This document shows positions 24,502 to 34,544 of a DNA stretch of 64,000 nt, in pieces. The stretch comes from Drosophila miranda (taxonomy: Eukaryota; Arthropoda; Insecta; Diptera; Drosophilidae), in the NCBI RefSeq assembly GCF_003369915.1, contig NW_022881614.1, positions 20,562,336 to 20,626,335 of the forward strand. The letters run 5' to 3'. The translations under genes and the position numbers were made by a program. The notes beneath the pieces are model-generated. The model did no database searches. It was not told the DNA's origin and saw nothing but the letters and a program-made list of their open reading frames with translations. Every line of letters starts with the position of its first letter. The stretch's first letter is position 1.

Positions 24502-25031
24502 AGTTAACTTACCCAATTCTATTAAGCTCTTATACGAGTTGCAAGCAACCTTTGGCTTTCTAAAACGAAAACAATTTCAATCTTGGGCCTCCGCCTAATT
24601 GATTTCTAAGATGTACAATCTCAATGGCTCCCGCAACAATCCCAATCTTTGATACTCGCCTAAATGGAAAAACAATGTTTGCCCACACCCGGCTTCCCAT
24701 AAACAATCTCACACCCGGCTTACTGCAGATCCTGCACTTTGGGCATTTTACAGTTCTCTCTTTGGATGACGAAATGCAATAATCGGTATGGCGAAATCAA
24801 TTGAGATATTTATAGAAAAACAATTCCCGAAAGGAATCGACGATGCAAAGATCAAAAAGTTCAAGTCAGTCTTGATCCAGAAGCGACACAGAAAAGTCGA
24901 GCTAAAAACTAAGATCGCGCAAACCCTTTGTCCGGAATCCTTTGTGACCCTCAACTTAAATCTATTTATGTAAAATTAGAAGTTAAATAAAAACTTTTTA
25001 AAAACGCAATCCGCTACCGCAGTTATTTAAT
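24502..25031 (+). repeat. LTR, copy C (5' LTR of the long provirus)
   Basis: 530-bp LTR. Compared with the 3' LTR at 38651-39180 it differs at roughly 17-20 sites by eye (e.g. ATTAAGCTC/ATTGAGCTC, GCAAGCAACC/GTAAACAATC). It is nearly identical to LTRs A and B. Confidence 0.88.
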
Positions 25032-25049
25032 TGGCGCCCAACGTGGGGC
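25032..25049 (+). promoter_or_regulatory. Primer-binding site, copy C
   Basis: TGGCGCCCAACGTGGGGC directly after LTR C, in the tRNA-Lys-type position. Confidence 0.8.
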
Positions 25050-25642
25050 GACGTTGTATAAAAAGCACCCAATAATAAAAGTGTTGCGTCGTGCCGAAAC
25101 CCGAAGGAAAATTAATTAATGGAATAAATCCTTCAATATAAAAACGCGGAGTGACTGTGAGATATTAGATAAGAAAAAGTGAGATAAAAAGAAAACAAAC
25201 CGGAGCTTAGGGTGTGCAAAAATAAATACAAGAAAAGCTAATCAAGACAATTCAAAAATACAAAAAAACCAAAAAAAACCACAATCTTTAAACAAAACCA
25301 ATCAAAACAAAACACAAAGAAAGTGAAACTATCAGCTAAACCAAAGAAGGAAGACCCCCAGAAGACCCAGTTAAACAACAAAGAAATTTACGAAGGAAGA
25401 CCCGTTCGAAGATCTGTCAGCCAAATCAAGAAGGAAGACCCGTTCGAAGATCTGTCAGCCAAACCAAGAAGGAAGGCCCTAAGAAGGACGACCCCTACCG
25501 GATAGTTAGTGAGCGAAAGTTGTAGTACTAAATATATAAGTTCAATTAGGTTTAAGCCCAGCGGTGATCAAGAATATAAAAAACAAACATATAAGAAAAA
25601 TTTACGGTGGATCAACTAACTTTAGAGTTTGGAAAACTAAAA

Positions 25643-26228
25643 ATGAATAACTCACAGACAAGGACCGATCTCACTGCAGATCTGGTCAAACAATTGATAG
25701 CAATTCAAATTTCACAAGTACAGGAGCAAATAGTAAATTTGAAACAACAAATAGAATCTAAATCCGATCAGGTATCAGATTATCAGGCAGAAACAATAGA
25801 TGAGACAATCAAAGATGACACCACATTAAGAGTAATAGAATCCCTACCAATTTTCAATGGTGGATTAAACCAATACTTAGGATGGAGGGAAGCTGCAGAA
25901 ACTGCAGTGAAATTATATAAGAAAGGAAGTAAGCAATATTATATTGCCTTAACAATTTTAAGAAACAAAATAACAGGACCAGCACATGACGCACTGACCA
26001 ACCACGGGACAGTTTTAAATTTTGATGCCATACTTTCACGACTTGACTTTGTTTACAGTGACAAGAGACCAATTTACATAATAGAACAGGAGTTAAGCGT
26101 TCTCCGACAAGGGAACCTTTCAATAATAGATTTCTATAACGAGGTTAACAAGAAAATGACCTTGTTAATAAATAAGACAATAATGACTCACGGAAAGGAC
26201 AGTGAAATCACAAAAAAATCAAATAAAA
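25643..26228 (+). pseudogene. gag N-terminal part, copy C
   Basis: Same protein fragment as copies A and B (TTLRVIESLP here against TTLKVIESLP). It is cut at the same place by the DINE fragment. The remainder of gag resumes at 27740 after three DINE pieces, so copy C is the one physically continuous with the rest of the provirus. Confidence 0.85.
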
Positions 26229-26385
26229 CGAGGGGGAACGTTGTGAGTTGCTGCGGAGACCGCAACTCTACATTTATACCCGATACTGCAAATTGATTTC
26301 TTGCTTTTGGCTACAAAAATGATCCGATCTGATCCAGATTCAGCAATCTGATAGATATGGTCATTATCTATGATTCTGCGTTTTT
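26229..26385 (-). mobile_element. DINE-1-like 3'-end fragment in gag, copy C
   Basis: Same fragment and same internal deletion as at 18420 and 20442. It is the insertion that splits gag. Confidence 0.85.
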
Positions 26386-26904
26386 ATAACCGATACTCAA
26401 AATGAGTATTGGGGTATATTAGATTTGTGGTAAAAGTGGATGTGAGTAACGTCCAGAAGGAATCGTTTTCGACCCCATAAAGTATATATATTCTTGATCA
26501 GCATCAATAGCCGAGTCACTGTGATACGTCACTGCTACAAAAATATTTCAAAACTTCGCCCCGCCCACTTCCGCCCACACAAAGGACGAAAATCTGTTGC
26601 ATCCACAATATTGCACATTCGAGAAAACTAAAAACGCAGAATCATAGATAATGACCATATCTATCAGATTGCTGAATCTGGATCAGATCGGATCATTTTT
26701 GTAGCCAAAAGCAAGAAATCAATTTTCAGTGGCTACGCAGCGCCCGACGTCACGCTCAGACTGATTTTCTGTCTCTCTCGCACGCACTCTTTGTCGTGTG
26801 GTTCAATAATAGCGGCGTCTGCCGCAGGAGAGCCATACTAACTTAGTATCGGGTATAACTGTAGAGTTGCGGTGTCCGCAGCAACTCACAACGTTCCACA
26901 TCGT
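26386..26904 (+). mobile_element. DINE-1-like element, plus orientation, internally deleted
   Basis: Begins ATAACCGATACTC (one base differs from ATACCCG) and ends TTCCACATCG. The central region is missing: CCCGCCCACTTCCGCCC joins directly to the first internal repeat. Confidence 0.82.
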
Positions 26905-27739
26905 TAGTTTTCTCGAATGTGCAATATTGTGGATGCAACAGATTTTCGTCTTTTGTGGGGGCGGAAGGGGGGGGGGCGAAATACTGAGATATACGTTTTA
27001 TAGTGAGATCTAACAGAAGTGTGGATACCAAATTTGGTTACTCTAGCCTTAATAGTCTCTGAGATTTGTGGATGCCCCAGATTTTCGTCCTTTGCGGGGG
27101 CGTAAGGGGGTGTGGCGAAATTTGGACACGAAACGGTCAAGGTCCGATCTCTCAGGAGTGTGGATAACAAATTTGGTTGCTCTGGCTCTTATAGGTTCTG
27201 AGATCCTTGAACTCATATTTTGCAATTGACAAAACCGACCATGAAACCTGTGTGTTAGAGAGAGACAGCGAGAAAGAATGAAATTGTTTTCTTGATTCTG
27301 GCTATAATCATTATACGATCTGGTTCAGATTTTGCACTGTAGAAGATATGGTCATCCTCACCGATTCTGCGTTTTTGGTTTTATCGTATCTTTAAAAATG
27401 TGAATGCCACAGATTTTCGACCTTTGTGGGGGCGGAAGTGGGCGGGGCGAAGTTTTGAAATATTTTTGTAGCAGTGACATATCACAGAAATCTGGATCCA
27501 AAACATTGTTGCTCTAGCTCTTATAGTCTTTGAGCACTAGGCGCTGAAGGGGACGGACGGACGGACGGACGGACGGACAGAAGGACAGACAGACAGGGCT
27601 CAATCGACTCGGCTATTGATGCTGATCAAGAATATATATACTTTATGGGGTCGGAAACGATTCCTTCTGGACGTTACACTCATCCACTTTTACCACAAAT
27701 CTAATATACCGCAATACTCATTTTGAGTATCGGGTATAA
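26905..27739 (-). mobile_element. DINE-1-like element, 3'-truncated
   Basis: Starts at TTAGTTTTCTCGAATG, the same truncation point as 23411, and ends CGGGTATAA next to the gag continuation. Confidence 0.85.
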
Positions 27740-28272
27740 AAATTAGAGACAATGCCTTACGCATTTTTGTCACTGGCCTAAACGGCGGCATTGCAGAAAT
27801 CCTATTTTCATTGAATCCCCCAGATTTACCGAAAGCCTTGGCAAAGGTACAGGAATTGCAATCAAATAACATTAGGGCCCAATTTGCCTACCAATTCAGT
27901 GGCCCCAGAAATTCAGGGAATAATAATTACAATACATGAAGATTCAACCAACGACAACCAAGGACTAATAGTTCACCATTCGACCAAAAAAGGGATTTTC
28001 AGAGGAATAACATGTCATGGGGACAACCCTATTTCTTGGGTAATAGAAAACAAAATCAGGCCCCAGAACCAATGGATGTAGACGAATCATTACAAATCCA
28101 GAACCGACAGAACAGCAATCAATTCAGGGGAAATAATAATAATAATAATAATAGATATTATCGGGAGAATACTAATGGTTATTATCGGAGAAATAATAAC
28201 AATTATAAACAAGCTCAGCAATTTAGAGCAAACGTAGTACCAAATAATCAATCTAACGCAAATCCAGCGTAG
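27740..28272 (+). pseudogene. gag C-terminal part of the provirus
   Basis: A gypsy-type gag core is readable (IFVTGLNGGIAEILFS, then LPKALAKVQELQS), followed by an Asn/Arg-rich nucleocapsid-like tail (QFRGNNNNNNNRYYREN) ending at a stop at 28270-28272. The core and the tail lie in different frames with stops between them. The coding sequence is therefore broken independently of the DINE insertion. It continues the N-terminal part at 25643-26228. Confidence 0.75.
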
Positions 28273-28379
28273 AAACGAAAACCAAATGAAACGTCGGAAC
28301 AACCGGCTAATAAAGCAATGCGGATAAATAACATTGAAGAGGACCAATTTTTAGATCAGCCCCCGAAGTAGGTCTGCCC

Positions 28380-29148
28380 TATTTAAAAAGAGTAGATACA
28401 AAAATAAACAAATAATTAAAAGTTTTAATAGATACGGGAGCAACTTCCTGTTATATAAAAAAGGGAATTTACGAAAATAAAAAAGAATTATCAATTTATA
28501 AGAAAGTTGCTACAGTAAATGGGTTTTCGATAATTAAATATTTCCATAATATAACTATTTTTAACACAAAACAAGTGTTTTACGAAATAAATGGAATGGA
28601 GGCAGATTTACTAATAGGATTTAACCTATTAAGAAAATCGGAGCTGTTATTGATACAGGAAAGGGGACTTTAAGTTATAAAGACAATGAAGAGAAACTAA
28701 TATATGATGAGGTTCTTTCTTTAAACAAATTAACCTTTATAGGAGGAAAAACCATCCTTTCATTGAAGGAATATATAATAAAAAAATATTTTTAAGAAGA
28801 AAAATAAATGAAAAGTGATTCAGTAAAGGTAGAAGGAAGTTTATATAGCTTGGGATCAAAAAATCCTGAGCACGCCGACGAAGAATTATCCGTCAATAGT
28901 TTGGGATTCAAATATCCTGAGCACTCCGTCGTTGAATTATCCGACACTAAAAGTTTGAATAGTTTGGGATTAAAGAATCCTGAACACGCCGTCGTTGAAT
29001 TATCTGACAATGAACAATTTAAAAGTTTGGGATGCAAAAATCCTGAACGCGCCGTCGTAGAAATATCCGACATACAAAATTATGCAAATTCTGAATTGAA
29101 AAAAATGAAATTGTATAACACAATAACCTACAAAGAAGACAATTTAGA
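28380..29148 (+). pseudogene. Protease and protease-RT linker of provirus pol
   Basis: A retropepsin-like segment is readable around 28420-28660. It has the active-site triplet in VLIDTGATSCYIKKG and a downstream EADLLIGFNLL block typical of aspartic proteases. Stops and frame changes interrupt it (e.g. after 28670). From 28808 an open frame encodes four copies of a ~17-residue repeat (SLGLKNPEHAVVELSD type) beginning at 28847, 28898, 28961 and 29024. The frame is then cut by the DINE at 29149. The repeat has no function I recognise. Confidence 0.7.
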
Positions 29149-30092
29149 CGAGGGGGAACGTTGTGAGTTGCTGCGGACACCGCAACTCTACATTTATACC
29201 CGATACTTAGTCAGTATGGCTCTCCTCCGGCAGACGCCGCGAATATTAAACGACACGACAAAGAGTTCGTGCGAGAGAGACAGAAAATCAGACTGAGCGT
29301 GACGTCGAGCGCTGTGTAGCCACTGCAAATTGATTTGTTCCTTTTGGCTATAAAAATTGTCTGATCTGATCCAGATTCAGCAATCTGATAGATATGGTTA
29401 TACTCTATGATTGTGCGTTTTTAGTTTTCTCGTATCTGCAATATTGTGGATGCAACAGATTTTGACACGAAACGGTCAAGGTCCGATATCACAGGATTGT
29501 GGATACCAAATTTGGTTGCTCTGGCTCTTATAGGTTCTGAGATCCTTGAACTCATATTTTGCAGTTGGAAAAAAAGACCATGAAACCTGTGTGTTAGAGA
29601 GAGACAGAGCGAGAAAGAATAAACTTGTTTTCTTGATTCTGGCTATAATAATAAAACGATCCAATTCAGATTTTGCACTCTGGAAGATATGGTCATCCTC
29701 TAAGATTCTGCGTTTTTGGTTTTATCGTATCTTTAAAAATGTGGATGCCACAGATTTTCGTCCTTTGTGGGGGCGGAAGTGGGCGGGGCAAAGTTTTGAA
29801 ATATTTTTGTAGCAGTGACATATCACAGAAGTCTGGATCCAAAACATCGTTGCTCTAGCTCTTATAGTCTTTGAGCACTAGGCGTTGATAGGGACGGACA
29901 GACGGACGGACGGACAGACGGACAGACGGACAGACAGACAGACGGACAGGGCTCAATCGACTCGGCTATTGATGCTGATCAAGAATATATATACTTTATG
30001 GGGTCGGAAACGACTCCTTCTGGACGTTACACACATCCATTTTCACCACAAATCTAATATACCCCAATACTCATTTTGAGTATCGGGTATAA
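29149..30092 (-). mobile_element. DINE-1-like element, left twin, inserted in pol
   Basis: Starts CGAGGGGG and ends GTATAA. It has a private central deletion (CAACAGATTTTGACACGAAACGG) plus variants AGAGTTCGTGCG, CAGACTGAG and GTTGGAAAAAAAGACC. All of these are shared only with the copy at 33601-34544. Confidence 0.9.
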
Positions 30093-31330
30093 CAAACCCC
30101 GAGAGAATGTTAGATGATTCTCTGAGTTTGAGAGAGAGATACAGGAAGCTAGAGAAGGAGAGAGCCCCAAAAGCTCTCGCCTTGGCAAAGCAAAAGCGAA
30201 CAAGTGTGTATAAAAAGGACATTTCACTCAGTCGTCGACTCCTGTTAATAAAGCGAAACTGCGACGCAGTAAGACGAAACAGTTTTGGCCCCAGCAAAGA
30301 GAAAAAGTGTTTCCATTTTCCGCTGCAACAAAGATTATTTTCCAAGAAATTGTGCAACAAATTGAACCACAAGCGAAAACCGAAGGACCAGTCGCTGGGC
30401 TTTTGTGTGTGTGTTAAAAGCGCGTCAGAAACAGTTGGGCAGTTGAAAAGTTTCCTGCCCCAGCTGCATAGTAGCCGAGAAAAACACACGCGCTAACCGT
30501 TAATTAGTTTTCCCCCTCACCGCTGAATCTTTAATTCGAGGACAGTCCGGGGACCCGCTGCTAATTAAGCCTGGGACTTACCAACAACGCAGTAGCGAAA
30601 GAGCGAGGCTGGAGGATGCATTAAACAGGTGGCAGCCGCGAGGAGGTGCCACAACTCGTAAATATTTGAAGGTAGGCGACTCTGCCCTGTCAGCAAGTCT
30701 ATACAATTTATGGCAGACTCTCCCCGTCCCTTCCAGACGCACTAAAATTCACCCTTGGCGGAAGCTTCACCATCTTCCTCCTCTTTTTGCAATTTTAATT
30801 TTTTGTGCATTATATATGTACATACATACATACTCGTATGTACTTAATTTTTGCCACTCGAAGGCGGCAACGGTTGCCGCACGGAAGTGCCGAGCACTCG
30901 AAAGTTTCTGCACAGTAGAATATTTTTAATGATGCACTAAACGATCAGCCGAGACCGAGAGGTGTTGATCCATATACTGCTAGGATTATGTATAGTTCCG
31001 GGAAAAATCAGTTCCAGTTTGAATCCACTTATTAGACGCCATACAAGTGCTTCCTATCACTCTGCTCATATCATATATGAATGCTCGTACTCTGATGGTG
31101 ACGGCTGAGTACAGAATTCTGGGAGGAGGAACATCACCCTGTATTATTTAAGAAAATGACGTGTAAAATCAATCAAGTTTCTGGCTGAAAAAGCGTATTA
31201 ACTAAGTTACAGATTAGTTCCACTAGTCACAGTCTTTACTTGCTTCATCAGAAATTCTGATTCAGAATCGTTTCGTCTGGATTTGCTTTTGAAACGATGT
31301 CGAACATGAAACTGCTGGCGATCTTCCTAG
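30093..31330. other. Foreign segment with promoter- or LTR-like start, upstream of Hr96 exons
   Basis: Unique sequence. TATAAAAA lies at 30209-30216, an initiator-like TCAGTC at 30228-30233 and AATAAA at about 30244. The TATA-to-initiator distance (21) is a little short. The TATA/initiator/AATAAA cluster could be a host promoter or part of an LTR. A possible 5' splice site (AAG/GTAGGC) lies at about 30671. An open frame of 129 codons covers 30107-30496 but shows no family I recognise. Confidence 0.4.
30209..30233 (+). promoter_or_regulatory. Possible core promoter (TATA plus initiator)
   Basis: TATAAAAA followed 12 bases later by TCAGTC, the Drosophila initiator. This is judged on motif alone, with non-ideal spacing. 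Confidence 0.35.
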
Positions 31331-31332
31331 CG

Positions 31333-32067
31333 CCATAATCCGAAGCTATTGCAACTCATCAATCTGACGGCCGTGGCTATAAAGCGGCTAATCAAGATGG
31401 CCAAGAAGATAACTGCATTCCGTGACATGTGCCAGGAGGACCAGGTGGCCCTTCTTAAAGGGGGCTGTACCGAAATGATGATAATGCGTTCGGTGATGAT
31501 CTACGACGACGATCGCGATTCCTGGAAAGTAAGAAATAATATTCTTGAGGGCAATACTTGATTTACTACGAATATAAATTTTTTTCCAGGTGCCACACAC
31601 CAAAGAAAATATGGGTACCATACGAACTGACCTTCTCAAGTTCGCCGAAGAAAACATCTACGAGGAGCATCAGAAATTCATTACCACCTTTGACGAGAAA
31701 TGGCGCATGGATGAGAACATCATTTTGATAATGTGTGCCATCGTTCTCTTCACTTCAGCTCGATCCCGAGTGATACACAAAGACGTGATAAGATTGGAAC
31801 AGGTCTGTCTTTTTTTGGGATTTACACAACTGAATTGTGATTAATATTGTCGGATTACTTTTGCAGAATTCCTACTATTATCTTCTGCGAAGATATTTGG
31901 AGAGTGTTTACTCTGGCTGTGAGGCGAAAAATGCTTTTATCAAGCTAATCCAAAAGATTTCAGACGTGGAGCGTCTGAACAAATTCATTATAAATGTCTA
32001 TTTAAATGTTAACCCATCCCAGGTAGAACCTTTGCTACGTGAAATATTTGGTTTGAAAAATCACTAA
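31333..32067 (+). pseudogene. Hr96: Partial copy of nuclear receptor Hr96 (ligand-binding domain exons)
   Basis: Three exons encode the C-terminal part of a nuclear-receptor ligand-binding domain that I recognise as Hr96 (NR1J). Exon 31333-31528 includes NLTAVAIKRLIKMAKKI and FRDMCQEDQVALLKGG, helices 3-5 with the family signature. Exon 31590-31802 covers VPHTKENMGTIRTDLL to VIHKDVIRLEQ. Exon 31867-32067 runs from NSYYYLLRRYLES to PLLREIFGLKNH and stop, with the AF-2 helix present. Introns with GT-AG ends (31529-31589, 31803-31866) are retained, so this is a DNA-level copy, not a retrocopy. The DNA-binding zinc fingers and hinge are absent upstream. The reading frame of what remains is intact. 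An acceptor-like cctag lies just before 31333. Hr96 is on Muller E in D. melanogaster, so this copy has probably moved. Confidence 0.8.
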
Positions 32068-33600
32068 AACGATTCGCATCGGGCATCAAATGCCAGTGTC
32101 CTATTATAATGGATGATCAGCGAGCTGTAGTTGTTGTTGTTTTAATCTTAATGTGCGTCGCTCACTGATTTTTGTTTTATCTGTCGCTTATAATGTTAGA
32201 TTTTAGTCGAATGTGATTGATAGATTTGCAAATACTACATAGATTTTATATTTCTACATCAAAGAGAGCTTATTTAGGATACAAGTGCAAAGCAACACAA
32301 TTTAAATGTAATTTACACCGTTTAATTAGTTTCAAATAAACTAAAATCAAATGCAAAACTGAACTCAAAGAACCAAAAGTGGTCCATTCCTGGTGCCTTA
32401 ATCACAATAGAATCACGGAGGAAGCAGGGTACATTTAATTCTTGTGTATTTATATAATAGCCTGAATATAGGAGGTTGATGGCGTGCGACTCGGTATGGT
32501 GTATTAACGATACAACATAACTCCATCAATATATATAGAGACGCAGGATAACCCGCCGACTACGAAAACTCTACCCGCGAATACCAATTGGGAGCAAGAG
32601 CCACATACTGAGAGCATCCCATGTAGGAAGATGCCGAAAAGAAATTTTGTCTTCAGTCCCATTATTCTGATGTATTCGCTTCAAGTGATCCTTTACGTTG
32701 GTTGTGCTGCCTGCTCTTTCAGGCATTTCTGCTTCCTCAATTCCGCTTTGCTTGTCACTCGATCGTTTAAGCTGTTACCAAACATTGGAGCATTCATACG
32801 TTCTTTCTGAAGGTACAACGACGCAGCTATCCGCCACGATCGGCCACCCCGAAAGACGATCCCGAAGGAAGAGCCAGAAGGAAGTCCCGAGCATCTACTA
32901 AACTCTGTACCTTTTAAGATCAATAAAATAATTCTTTGTACCACTTAACCCACGCCTTATTATTGAACCACGAGACTATCTTTAAGCAACCACATCCAAA
33001 GATCAAACAAATTTCTGTGAACACCTGCGCGGCGAGCATACCCCGGCCGTAATGCCGCCACATCTGTGTGTAGATAACTCGAAAAGACAAACCCAATGAA
33101 AATTAAAACTAAATAAAAAGAAGATTCTTTCAAGAACTCAAAGTAATGGAACGCACGCGAGGGACAAAAAAGCTAAGAGCTGAAATCTAAAAGCTTCTTT
33201 CAGCTCAGCTCTCCGCCAAGGCTTTTAAAGTTTTTAAATCCAAGCTTACCTAGCGGCAGCTTGCAAGGATTTTCTTTGGAGGTGTGGATAAATAAATAAA
33301 AGCTCTCCTAGGTCAGCACCCAACACCCACAGTTGCAGTTCTCCCGACTGTGCATTTTTACAATAATTGTTACTGAAAAACTGTCACCAGGAAAACTAGA
33401 TATTACCCCTTTTTATCCAATATCATCTATCGATCAAAACAAAATCAATACGCGGCAATACATACATACATACATATAATACCAAATAAAATTATAAAAA
33501 TTCCTTTGATCAAAATCGTAGGCCACGAACAAAGCCGTTGAACCTTGGGCACCCTGTACCTTAAAAAGCTTTTCGGATTTTCGCAAATTTAAACACAAAA
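32068..33600. other. Hr96 3' flank and unassigned sequence
   Basis: An Hr96-like 3' UTR with AATAAA near 32335, then unassigned DNA. A stretch around 32895-32950 with AATAAAATAATTC resembles the end of an LTR, but I could not find a partner. No other gene is visible. Confidence 0.45.
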
Positions 33601-34544
33601 CGAGGGGGAACGTTGTGAGTTGCTGCGGACACCGCAACTCTACATTTATACCCGATACCTAGTCAGTATGGCTCTCCTCCGGCAGACGCCGCGAATATTA
33701 AACGACACGACAAAGAGTTCGTGCGAGAGAGACAGAAAATCAGACTGAGCGTGACGTCGAGCGCTGCGTAGCCACTGCAAATTGATTTGTTCCTTTTGGC
33801 TATAAAAATTGTCTGATCTGATCCAGATTCAGCAATCTGATAGATATGGTTATACTCTATGATTGTGCGTTTTTAGTTTTCTCGTATCTGCAGTATTGTG
33901 GATGCAACAGATTTTGACACGAAACGGTCAAGGTCCGATATCACAGGATTGTGGATACCAAATTTGGTTGCTCTGGCTCTTATAGGTTCTGAGATCCTTG
34001 AACTCATATTTTGCAGTTGGAAAAAAAGACCATGAAACCTGTGTGTTAGAGAGAGACAGAGCGAGAAAGAATAAACTTGTTTTCTTGATTCTGGCTATAA
34101 TAATAAAACGATCTAATTCAGATTTTGCACTCTGGAAGATATGGTCATCCTCTCAGATTCTGCGTTTTTGGTTTTATCGTATCTTTAAAAATGTGGATGC
34201 CACAGATTTTCGTCCTTTGTGGGGGCGGAAGTAGGCGGGGCAAAGTTTTGAAATATTTTTGTAGCAGTGACATATCACAGAAGTCTGGATCCAAAACATC
34301 GTTGCTCTAGCTTTTATAGTCTTTGAGCACTAGGCGTTGATAGGGACGGACAGACGGACAGACAGACGGACGGACAGACGGACAGACAGACAGACGGACA
34401 GGGCTCAATCGACTCGGCTATTGATGCTGATCAAGAATATATATACTTTATGGGGTCGGAAACGACTCCTTCTGGACGTTACACACATCCATTTTCACCA
34501 CAAATCTAATATACCCCAATACTCATTTTGAGTATCGGGTATAA
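33601..34544 (-). mobile_element. DINE-1-like element, right twin
   Basis: Nearly identical to 29149-30092, including the shared private deletion and variants. Pol coding sequence resumes after its right end. Confidence 0.9.

Noticed and set aside
32880-32950. LTR-like end with AATAAAATAATTC
   Set aside because: No matching second LTR, primer-binding site or coding region found; noted only as a possibility.
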